This document shows, piece after piece, positions 26,208-34,047 of a DNA stretch of 64,000 bases (position 1 is its first letter; each line of letters begins with the position of its first letter). Under the pieces are notes generated by a model. That model was given only the letters and a program-made list of their open reading frames with translations. It searched no databases and was not told the DNA's origin. The DNA lies in assembly GCF_000238295.3 (NCBI RefSeq), contig NZ_AHCD03000034.1, forward strand, positions 124,001 through 188,000, given 5' to 3'. Source of the stretch: Pseudoalteromonas rubra (GTDB taxonomy: Bacteria > Pseudomonadota > Gammaproteobacteria > Enterobacterales > Alteromonadaceae). The position numbers and the translations under genes are program-made.

Positions 26208-27083
26208 ATGCAATTAGATTCACCAGGCACATTAAAACAGTGTCTCATAAGTCAAAGGCCACTCCAGGGTGGCCTGACCCACGACAATACCTTACTGATC
26301 TGCGCCGACGGCAGCCAATGGGTATGTAAACGCTCACTTGGCCGACATCAAAGTGGACTCGCCACCGAAGCAAACGTTTATTCGTTGCTCGTAAACACGC
26401 GTTTTGCACTACCAATCAAGCTAGTACACTTAGATATCGCCAGCCAGATGCTGCTTCGCCCCTATATCGAAGGGACAACCACAACGAGCTGGGCACAACT
26501 CAGTATTGAGCAGGCAATCCTCTTGCTCAAAGCTATCCATCAGATCACAGCAACACACCATGGTAAAGTAAGCTCCCCCACCAGCCTCACTCTGAACCCG
26601 GCCAACCAACTTAGGGTCATCTGGCGATATTTCCGCAGCCGCACCTCTCAACGCGCCAAAATGATGGATATCTATGGCAAGCTGAGCACAATTTTGCAAA
26701 ATCGCCAGAGTCTCTTTAATACCCTCAGCACTTTTACACTCAACCATGGCGACTTCCACCCGGGCAACCTGATTGCGACACCCGCTCAGCAGCTTGTTCC
26801 GATTGACTGGGAGCGTGCACATTTCGGCGACCCGGCTTTTGACTTAGCCCTGATCAACTGGCATGGCCAGGATCCCATTGTTAACTCTGCCCTGCAAGCC
26901 CGTGCAATTGCGCTCTACACTCAGTGTCCGGCGGAACAAGTCGCGTTACAAAAACGCGTGGTATGTTGGAGTTTAGTGCGCCTGTTCAACGATTATTTAT
27001 ATCTCACCAGCAACGGGCTGAAGGTTGATAAACTGGCGCACTTTGAAGAGACCACAGCAATGCTTCTGAATGCGGCCAGCTGA
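26208..27083 (+). CDS. Aminoglycoside phosphotransferase-fold kinase
   Basis: A 291-residue APH/choline-kinase-like protein. Catalytic loop LNHGDFHPGNLI and metal-binding segment PIDWERAHFGDPAFDLA are complete, so an active phosphotransferase is expected. The N-lobe has VCKRSLGRHQSGLATEANVY with a likely ATP-contacting Lys and Glu. It starts 15 nt after the AhpD-like gene, probably in the same operon. Substrate unknown; it may phosphorylate a small molecule (choline-like, sugar or antibiotic). Ends just before a convergent GFA gene. Confidence 0.8.
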   Translation: MQLDSPGTLKQCLISQRPLQGGLTHDNTLLICADGSQWVCKRSLGRHQSGLATEANVYSLLVNTRFALPIKLVHLDIASQMLLRPYIEGTTTTSWAQLSIEQAILLLKAIHQITATHHGKVSSPTSLTLNPANQLRVIWRYFRSRTSQRAKMMDIYGKLSTILQNRQSLFNTLSTFTLNHGDFHPGNLIATPAQQLVPIDWERAHFGDPAFDLALINWHGQDPIVNSALQARAIALYTQCPAEQVALQKRVVCWSLVRLFNDYLYLTSNGLKVDKLAHFEETTAMLLNAAS

Positions 27084-27111
27084 AATCACATGGCCGGTTT
27101 TACACACAGAA

Positions 27112-27516
27112 TCACGTTCGGGCGTTTTTAAAGGTTGGAATATCTGCCTGTAGCGAACACCAGTTCGCTTTGCTGCTGGTAAATATCTGTGCATCCACTT
27201 TCACTGGAATATCTGTGTCGAATGTGGATATGGCGATTTCTATGTCTTCTGGTGGCACGCCTTTACTTCGAAAACCAAGACTGGCGCCACAGATATGACA
27301 AAAAGTACGCGTGGTGCCATTGGGCGCTGTGAACTCTTTTAAACATGCTTTGCCCGATAACCAGTTTAAATCAGTCACGGACACTAAAGTACCAAAAGCA
27401 GCGCCGTGAAATTTACGGCACATAGTACAGTGGCAATTGGCCACTCTGGTGCTGAAACCGGAGACAGAGAAGGTAACTTGTCCGCACAAGCACGAGCCAT
27501 GATATTGATTTTTCAT
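27112..27516 (-). CDS. GFA-family (glutathione-dependent formaldehyde-activating-like) zinc protein
   Basis: A 134-residue GFA-domain protein. The zinc-binding cysteines are visible as HGSCLCGQVTF, CHCTMCRKFHG and FCHICGASLGF. MKNQYHGSCLCGQ is the usual start; a reading frame to 27576 adds 20 residues without family similarity. Many GFA-domain proteins are not formaldehyde enzymes, so the function is open. Confidence 0.87.
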   Translation of the reverse strand: MKNQYHGSCLCGQVTFSVSGFSTRVANCHCTMCRKFHGAAFGTLVSVTDLNWLSGKACLKEFTAPNGTTRTFCHICGASLGFRSKGVPPEDIEIAISTFDTDIPVKVDAQIFTSSKANWCSLQADIPTFKNART

Positions 27517-27661
27517 ACGTTTCAGTTTCCCCCAACCAATCACAAATTTAAGCTCAGACAATACCACAACACTCAAGGTTACACTGCGAAACAGTCAGTT
27601 AGCTTAGTTAGTGCAGAGGGTTCACAGTGTAAGTGCTTTGCATGCTCTGTTTGCCTGACAA

Positions 27662-28015
27662 CTAAGCGGTAAGTATCGTATTAAACCCACCATAGATTAG
27701 GCGCTTGCCATCAAATGGCATAGGGTTATTTTCCGCAGACATTCTTGGATCTTCCATAATGGCACTCCAACCTGCGTCACGTGCCTCTTTAGATGGCCAG
27801 ACTACCCACGAAAAGATCACCGTCTCGTTGTCCTGAGCTTTAACCGCCAGAGGCAGAGAAGTCACTTCTCCTTGCGGTACATCATCACCCCAATTTTCTA
27901 CAATTTCCAATGCACCGTGCTCTTTAAACACCAATGCAGATACTTCTGCGTGCTCAATGTATTTTTCTTTATTGTCATTCGGTACTGCTGCGACAAAACA
28001 ATCTACATATGACAT
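27662..28015 (-). CDS. DUF1428 family protein (YbaA-like)
   Basis: A 117-residue protein matching the DUF1428/YbaA family: MSYVDCFVAAVP at the N terminus, EHGALEIVENWGDDVP, and FSWVVWPSKEARDAGW, ending with FDGKRLIYGGF. It has a dimeric alpha-beta barrel-like fold. Function unknown. Flanked by a GFA gene and a lipoyl-domain membrane protein, both on the same strand but spaced more than 140 nt away. Confidence 0.88.
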   Translation of the reverse strand: MSYVDCFVAAVPNDNKEKYIEHAEVSALVFKEHGALEIVENWGDDVPQGEVTSLPLAVKAQDNETVIFSWVVWPSKEARDAGWSAIMEDPRMSAENNPMPFDGKRLIYGGFNTILTA

Positions 28016-28187
28016 CTTCTTCTCCTTTACCTTGGTCTTTCATATACCGTGAGCCTAATCCAGATCTGACGCCAAGTTAAAGCTCGCACAACGCGACTGC
28101 ACAGCCACACCCAGCCTATCAAGCATAACAGGCCAGAATGAATGGCAGAGGAAATCCGTTCGTCATTCGCCGACTGAGATGATTAAC

Positions 28188-28637
28188 TCACGCTCCCATC
28201 AACACATAAGTACCAACCACACCAACTAATACACCAAATACACAACCAATGGCGCCACATATAAGCCCGCGTTTATCAAACAAACGCTCTCCTATCACTT
28301 GCTCCAGGAGGATCCTGCCCGAATCATCTTTGACGGCTTTCTCAATTACGACCTCGCGATAACTGACCTCTTTACTCTCAGTAAGCGTTTCTCCGGGCAC
28401 TGGGCTTCTCAAATACATGGTGATTTGCTCTGGCTCTGCGTGAGACCCCAGACTGATATTCAAACCCTCGACAACACCACTGTGTGGCGCTTCAACTTCT
28501 AATATCACTTTGTCGGTCTCCACCTCAAAAAGTGCCTGCCCTGCCTCAACCCTCTGACCTTCGTTCACATTTATGTGTGAGATTTTCGCCAGCGATGAGT
28601 CCTCGGGTAATTGCGGTATCTCTATTGCGGTTTTCAA
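28188..28637 (-). CDS. Stand-alone biotinyl/lipoyl-domain protein with C-terminal membrane helix
   Basis: A 149-residue protein. Residues about 5-75 form a lipoyl-type domain; VEAGQALFEVETDKVILEVE has the ETDK motif whose Lys is lipoylated in 2-oxoacid dehydrogenase E2 proteins. After a linker, residues about 125-148 (CGAIGCVFGVLVGVVGTYVLMG) form a membrane helix. No E2 catalytic domain exists. The best start is TTG at 28637, since AAAGGAGG lies 5-6 nt upstream, while the ATG at 28658 lies upstream of that SD. Role unknown; it may be a membrane-anchored lipoyl carrier or a decoy fold. Confidence 0.65.
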   Translation of the reverse strand: MKTAIEIPQLPEDSSLAKISHINVNEGQRVEAGQALFEVETDKVILEVEAPHSGVVEGLNISLGSHAEPEQITMYLRSPVPGETLTESKEVSYREVVIEKAVKDDSGRILLEQVIGERLFDKRGLICGAIGCVFGVLVGVVGTYVLMGA

Positions 28638-28679
28638 GGTGCCTCCTTTGCTATACATTCAATTTACGAAACATCAGTC

Positions 28680-29318
28680 TCAGTCTAAGCGCGAAGCCTC
28701 AACCCGACTTAATGACTGGTTACGTGCTTCTAACTCTAACAACAAGCGCTTAAAATAGGCCGGATGAGTACTTCTGTTGTTTGCAACTATCAGTCTGATA
28801 AGTTCAAGCCCTGTGCGCCCACCATGCGAATGAAAGTCAGCATGTTTAATGGGCAGATTAACATCAGCACCAAGCTCAATCAGTCGCATCAGATAGTCAT
28901 GATCTAAATAGCCGGATAACAAGGCAGAATGAATGGGCGCCAATCCATTTGCGGGGTGATGCACGTTTAAACTGCAACCTTGCTCTTTGAACATTAACAC
29001 AAGTTGTTTAGATACAACTTTATCCAGCTCAAACGAGTCCAAACGAAAGGCATCAAATATGATGTCGACAAGGATTGACAGGTAACTGATCCTTTGCCCA
29101 TCAATGTAAAAAAAGCAATCGCTCTCTAAATGTTCAATTTTAAATTTGGCTAAATCCCTTGGTACCAATGCAACCACATACTCAATAGGTGACTCAGGTT
29201 CTGGCTGCTTTTTTGTGAGCCCTTTAATTAACCACACAGAATTTGGCAAAACGGCCAGGGACACACTCCAGAATAATAAAACAACCAATATCACTGTGCC
29301 CAAAACAACTCTAAACAT
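28680..29318 (-). CDS. Membrane-anchored ankyrin-repeat-like protein
   Basis: A 212-residue protein. An N-terminal membrane helix (VVLGTVILVVLLFWSVSLAV) is followed by a soluble region whose second half looks like two or three degenerate ankyrin repeats (NGLAPIHSALLSGYLDHDYL, LIELGADVNLPI). The ATG at 29318 is chosen because an upstream frame to 29390 adds a Cys-rich stretch before the helix. Function unknown. It ends 42 nt before the lipoyl-domain gene and could be co-transcribed with it. Confidence 0.6.
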   Translation of the reverse strand: MFRVVLGTVILVVLLFWSVSLAVLPNSVWLIKGLTKKQPEPESPIEYVVALVPRDLAKFKIEHLESDCFFYIDGQRISYLSILVDIIFDAFRLDSFELDKVVSKQLVLMFKEQGCSLNVHHPANGLAPIHSALLSGYLDHDYLMRLIELGADVNLPIKHADFHSHGGRTGLELIRLIVANNRSTHPAYFKRLLLELEARNQSLSRVEASRLD

Positions 29319-29683
29319 GATCAGCCCATAGCAGGTTATTTGAAAGCTTGCTGGTTTCACGCCACTGCTTGAGCAAGCATACACCACCACTGCAATAACG
29401 CATTGTAAGTATAAAATTCAAACTAACACCTGCTGTACCACTCTTCAAGACTGTTTTGATTTTGAGAATGCCGCTGATCTTACATTGCCACACCAGCAAG
29501 AAAGGCTTAATAGATTTAAGGTACATATAACAGAAGACCAGAAACACCAGCAGATTGCGGCGCTCAGCATAACTACATCAGGTCGCACACGTTTGACACA
29601 AAGAAAAAAGCATACCTCACTGCTGAGATATGCTTTACGTTGGACTATCGTGAGTCACCACGAATCTTGCTCATGCATACTGA
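29319..29683. other. Intergenic region with the terminator of the LruC/lipoprotein operon
   Basis: No coding sequence recognised. The only clear element is the minus-strand terminator at 29603-29636. Confidence 0.5.
29603..29636 (-). terminator. Intrinsic terminator of the LruC/lipoprotein operon
   Basis: On the minus strand aaagcata-t-ctca and tgag-g-tatgcttt form a 12-13 bp stem with one mismatch and a gcag loop, followed by a T run (TTTTTTCTT counting the stem end). It lies about 50 nt past the lipoprotein stop. Confidence 0.85.
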
Positions 29684-30241
29684 TTAGTTGATTGTCCACG
29701 CTTGTTGCTGCTGAGTGCCATCAAATTCCCAGCTGTACACAAGCGGCTCAACGTCAGTACTGTAATACCAAATTTCGGCTTTTAACTTTTGCTCCGAGTG
29801 CGGCAGTTCAATCTGAACCGTTAATCCGGTGCTATCAACTGGCGCTCTCAAAAAACACGTCTCTTCGTTGATGAGCGCGGCATCTTGCTGACATACATTG
29901 ATGTAGGCGCGACCATTAACCACATCGGGTGCAACTGAAACAGTGACCGGCACATCCGTCTGGAAATCAAACCCGCCATCTACAACCACAGCCTCCATAC
30001 CTTCACCAACCGGGGCCTCTTCCGCAGGTTGCTCCTCAGCTACCTGCTCTTCGGTACTACTCGCTTGCTGTTCGGTTACATTATCTTGCTGAACCTGATT
30101 ATTCGATTGCGTTTGCGTCGTATTCGTTACACTGGCCTGGGCCGTATTGCCGGTCGACTGGCTGTTGCTGCTGCCTTCAGAACCACCACCACCACATGCT
30201 GTCAGTAAAAGTGTCATTAGCGTTACGATTAATTTGTTCAT
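29684..30241 (-). CDS. Small lipoprotein, partner of the LruC protein
   Basis: A 185-residue predicted lipoprotein: signal peptide with lipobox LLTAC (Cys16) followed by GGGGSEGSS, then a low-complexity Ser/Thr/Gln/Glu linker (about 20-85) and a C-terminal beta-rich domain ending WEFDGTQQQQAWTIN. It starts 9 nt after the LruC gene stop and is followed by an intrinsic terminator, so the two form an operon. Function unknown; probably an outer-membrane or periplasmic partner of the secreted LruC protein. Confidence 0.8.
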   Translation of the reverse strand: MNKLIVTLMTLLLTACGGGGSEGSSNSQSTGNTAQASVTNTTQTQSNNQVQQDNVTEQQASSTEEQVAEEQPAEEAPVGEGMEAVVVDGGFDFQTDVPVTVSVAPDVVNGRAYINVCQQDAALINEETCFLRAPVDSTGLTVQIELPHSEQKLKAEIWYYSTDVEPLVYSWEFDGTQQQQAWTIN

Positions 30242-30250
30242 GATGCTCTC

Positions 30251-32317
30251 CTAGTTTTGCGCTGCGTTGCTGATGGTGTATTGATAGTCGGATACTGGAT
30301 TCTCAAACCAGGTTGCGTTCTGTGCGCCTGCTGACTGGGCGAATTCCACAAATTGAGGATACGCAAGTGACATATCAACGCGCTCCATTGGGTGGTCCCA
30401 CTGAGAGTTAATGATAAGTGCCCAGGGCAAACCCGTTGACGTTTGGAAGTAACCGTTGGTTGATGAAGTGTCATCGCCCTGGTCCAGGTAGCTGCTGTCA
30501 AACGCTTCGGTTGGCGCATGATTTTTAAGGTGGACTTCCCAGCCTCGACCGTTGTTCTGGTCTACGAATGGCCCATGGTAATGACCATCTACCGCGAAGA
30601 TAAACGGGTCAACTTTGCTGTTGGTCGCCACATTCGCGTTGTAACTGGTCGCGAGCGGAATGCTGATTTCAAACGAATAAGGCGCTCTTTGGATGTCACT
30701 ACAGCCGGTTTCAGTTCTGAAGAACTTGCAGCCTGGCTGCACTGGCACCATCTCTCTGGTATCGGCAAAGATAACGACAATGGCTTCATTTCGGTTGGCT
30801 TCCAGCGGACTGCCATCCTGTAACGTGCCGTCAACGGTCAGTTCAACCTGGGCTTCATCCACATGCTTACGGGCAATGTCTTTTAAACGAATGGCAAAGG
30901 CATTGTGATAACCGGCCCCAACTGCGATCAGCGCGCCTTCAATGTTGTAGCGCACAACCTGGTTACCAATCTGGCTGGTTGTCACACGATATCTCACTAC
31001 CACGTCATTAAAGTCATAGTCACCTTTTTGCGGCCATAAATCTTCAAACGCAGCGGTTTTCCACGAGGTCGAGTTCTGGAACAGGCTGCTGGCAACAACA
31101 GAGACATTCAAATCTTCCACTTCACCGTTATCAATCCCGCCCTGTGGTGCAATATCACTGGTGTTCGAGACCCGGAATCTGGCCCAGGTGCTGCCCGCAA
31201 CAGCATCAACAGGCACAGGAATGAGCACACGGTTTTCACCGGCAACCCCCTGGTACTCACTGATCACACGCTCTGACTCCTGGAACTGGCCATCACTGTT
31301 CCAGTCAATCCAGGCATTCACATATCCGGATTTCGATAGCGTGAACGAAACCAGCGTTTCATAGCCTGTTTCAAGGTTAGTTAAAAAGCTAATGCCGTTG
31401 TCGTCGTCTGTGGCTTTGGGTACGTATTCTGCGCTGATACTCTGACCAAAAAATAAGTCACCCACATTATGACGCGCGCCGTTAGCGTTAAGCGAGGTGC
31501 CATAGCTATCCGGTGCGTCGCCGTAGTCTATGGTTGGATCTTCTGTATCATCAATGATCGGGGCTGTTGCACAGCGTGCGCCGTCGTTAGTATTGGAAAC
31601 CGGACCGTACGCGAAAAGCTGGGTATTATTTGTATCGTTTATATCTATTTTATAAACATGCCCATCCTGATTTCTGCTGATGTAAAAGTTGCTCTCCACA
31701 TCAAAATAGACGGCACCGAAGGTCCCTGACTGGCCCACATTACCAAGATTGGTGCTGGTGCCGTTTGAAACATCAATGCGGTGCAGATTACCATTGCTGT
31801 CTACGCTGTACGCCAGGCTGGCATTTTCATTTGGTGCAAACGCCATATCAAAGATATTCAGGTTCAGCGCGCTACCATCAATGATGCGCTCTGCCTGCAA
31901 ATAATCATCGCTGTTTTCATCGAGCGATACACGATACAGGCCTAAGCTACTACCTTTCTTGTAAACATAAAATGCATTCTCGTGAATAGCGACATCACCC
32001 ACGTAAAAATTGGTATCGGGGAATCCCGACGTCATGATGGGCTCGAGAACGTAATCTTTTCCCACCCGACCGATGTCTTTGTTGCTGTAATCCCAGCCGT
32101 AAATGTAACGGTCGTGAACACTAAACCCGATGCCATTAAGCTTGTTGTTAGTACCCACATTTTCAGCAAACGTAGTGTACGAACCCGAAACCAGGTTAAC
32201 CCCATACATAGTTGCTGTGTTGCCCTGCACCAAAAAGGCTTTTGACGGGCATGTGTCGAATGGGGCGGCTGATAGTCCTGCGGAAAATACGCAGGCTCCG
32301 AACAATATCTTTTTCAT
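30251..32317 (-). CDS. LruC domain-containing secreted protein
   Basis: A 688-residue exported protein. Signal peptide MKKILFGACVFSAGLSAA. Residues about 25-250 look like a beta-propeller-like region (repeated GNLHRIDVSNG and GHVYKIDINDT motifs). Then comes a GEVEDY-type beta domain (YGDAPDSYGT to GIDNGEVEDLNV), and a C-terminal LruC domain (FEDLWPQKGDYDFNDVVVRY to HAPTEAFDSSYL). GGAGAG 4 nt before the ATG at 32317 supports this start over a TTG 12 nt upstream. LruC proteins were first noted in Leptospira; their function is not known. It is co-transcribed with the lipoprotein downstream. Confidence 0.85.
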   Translation of the reverse strand: MKKILFGACVFSAGLSAAPFDTCPSKAFLVQGNTATMYGVNLVSGSYTTFAENVGTNNKLNGIGFSVHDRYIYGWDYSNKDIGRVGKDYVLEPIMTSGFPDTNFYVGDVAIHENAFYVYKKGSSLGLYRVSLDENSDDYLQAERIIDGSALNLNIFDMAFAPNENASLAYSVDSNGNLHRIDVSNGTSTNLGNVGQSGTFGAVYFDVESNFYISRNQDGHVYKIDINDTNNTQLFAYGPVSNTNDGARCATAPIIDDTEDPTIDYGDAPDSYGTSLNANGARHNVGDLFFGQSISAEYVPKATDDDNGISFLTNLETGYETLVSFTLSKSGYVNAWIDWNSDGQFQESERVISEYQGVAGENRVLIPVPVDAVAGSTWARFRVSNTSDIAPQGGIDNGEVEDLNVSVVASSLFQNSTSWKTAAFEDLWPQKGDYDFNDVVVRYRVTTSQIGNQVVRYNIEGALIAVGAGYHNAFAIRLKDIARKHVDEAQVELTVDGTLQDGSPLEANRNEAIVVIFADTREMVPVQPGCKFFRTETGCSDIQRAPYSFEISIPLATSYNANVATNSKVDPFIFAVDGHYHGPFVDQNNGRGWEVHLKNHAPTEAFDSSYLDQGDDTSSTNGYFQTSTGLPWALIINSQWDHPMERVDMSLAYPQFVEFAQSAGAQNATWFENPVSDYQYTISNAAQN

Positions 32318-32554
32318 GTGACTCTCCAACGCTTTGATTTTCTGTTAGAGAGATTGCAAGCATGAGGCCAATTTTATAACACTGATTTTAAAGGGGTTTT
32401 GTTTTTCACAATTGCGTTATTGCAATACGCAATGCAGGATGAAAATCACAATAAGAAAAACGAAACTAAATAGCACGCTCTGCGCGTGCTCAATCAACCG
32501 CCATGAATCACTGAGTGCATTATCACTGAGTGCATTGACACTGTCGATCACAAG

Positions 32555-33280
32555 TCATGACTTATAGACATCTTTGGTCTTGAGCATGTCGTAAACTCTG
32601 TTTTCACGTGTTTCATCAAAACCAACCTGCCGGATATACGCTTTTGGATTAGAAAAAGTGCCGAACAACAGATCCCAGATAGCTAACCCGTAATTTTGCT
32701 TATGATGCATATATTTATGATGAACTCTGTGCATTTCAGGGCGTTGCAACACAAAACCCAGCCAGTATGGCGTTTTCAGATCTGCATGTATGTAAATGTT
32801 GTACAAAGCCGCAATGATCAGGCTTACAGCAGTCCCATAGGCATCCAGGCCCAGAATAAAATAACAACACAAGGCATTCAAAAACGTGGCAGCAACGCCA
32901 TCAAAAGGATGCATATAAAAAGACGTGAGGGCTTCAATACGTCTGGGGCTGTGATGCAGCTGGTGAAAGACACGCCACAACAAGTCAAACTTGTGCATAG
33001 CTCTGTGCCACCAATAGGCAACAAAACTGGTGAGTAAGAAACCAAGCAAACCCTGCAGGAACATGTTTTCGCTGCTAAAACTCAGTAAAGACACAGTGCT
33101 GAATAAATCAACAAAAATCAGGCCTGCACCGACCGTACTGATCGATTGAAATAAACTGATACCCGAGGCAAGGATCATCCAACGACGATCACAGCTGTTT
33201 TTAGACGCGGGAGCAATGACCTCAAGAGTAAAAATACAGATAAATGCGGTAATAACTATGGCTAAAGTAAGTAGTTCCAT
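32555..33280 (-). CDS. Fatty acid hydroxylase / sterol desaturase family membrane enzyme
   Basis: A 241-residue polytopic protein with the His-box diiron signature: HRAMH, HQLHHS and HRVHH. Four or so membrane helices surround these. Members hydroxylate or desaturate lipid substrates using O2. The substrate is not deducible (bacterial members act on sterol, carotenoid or sphingolipid-like molecules). It stands alone; neighbours are on the same strand but more than 100 nt away. Confidence 0.88.
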   Translation of the reverse strand: MELLTLAIVITAFICIFTLEVIAPASKNSCDRRWMILASGISLFQSISTVGAGLIFVDLFSTVSLLSFSSENMFLQGLLGFLLTSFVAYWWHRAMHKFDLLWRVFHQLHHSPRRIEALTSFYMHPFDGVAATFLNALCCYFILGLDAYGTAVSLIIAALYNIYIHADLKTPYWLGFVLQRPEMHRVHHKYMHHKQNYGLAIWDLLFGTFSNPKAYIRQVGFDETRENRVYDMLKTKDVYKS

Positions 33281-33396
33281 CCTGACCTGACTCTTTAATT
33301 TTTACCTGAACAACGAAAACCCAATGACTGGTCCAAACTAGCCAATCTCAATTAAAATAATACAAGCAGCCAGCCAGGCCGAGCGCTTTACGCATC

Positions 33397-33846
33397 TCAA
33401 CTCAGTTTGGCTTGTCGTTCGCGCTTATAGCACGCTGCCCATGCACCAAGTACAATCGCTCCCCAGCCAACCGCGAAAAAGACCATATCTTGCCAGAGGG
33501 GATAGACGATATCGTCGGCTGGTAAAACATACATGACAAGCACATCAATCACTTCGACCACAATAATTATCAACACCGCAGACTTTACGAAATTGCCTTT
33601 CAAATAGCCTGCCACTAGATAAGCGGTGAGCATATTGAAAAAGCCAACAATGAACAGAAGGACACCAATGATCAAAGGAGAGCTAATGATTGCCTCATCC
33701 ATTTCAGCGTCTGTAAAGTTATTGGTGTACATAAAGTCATATGCCGCTATCCAGAAGAATACCTCAGCAATGGCACAAGTGAAGTAAACAAGGAGCGGTA
33801 TAAAGATCAGCACTTTAAGCTCTGTGAAATCAATAAAACGGTTCAT
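33397..33846 (-). CDS. Predicted four-helix inner membrane protein, function unknown
   Basis: A 149-residue hydrophobic protein with about four helices (for example VLIFIPLLVYFTCAIAEVFF and AVLIIIVVEVIDVLVMYVL) and a basic C terminus. No family recognised. A normal ATG follows the upstream AAGGGCC at about 3 nt. Confidence 0.6.
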   Translation of the reverse strand: MNRFIDFTELKVLIFIPLLVYFTCAIAEVFFWIAAYDFMYTNNFTDAEMDEAIISSPLIIGVLLFIVGFFNMLTAYLVAGYLKGNFVKSAVLIIIVVEVIDVLVMYVLPADDIVYPLWQDMVFFAVGWGAIVLGAWAACYKRERQAKLS

Positions 33847-34047
33847 ATGGCCCTTGTAAACATCAGTACTCAGCTGGCTGTTTTATATCTGTGCGTTTGG
33901 CAAACATGCGCAGCATAATCGTTCCAAAATTAGCCACATCATTATGTGGAACTTTACCCTAAACTACAACCGCGCTAATGCGCGAGAAGCAATTCAGACA
34001 CGTTAGAAGAGCAGTCACCTCCGCGTGCGAAGAGGTGACCGGGGTGA

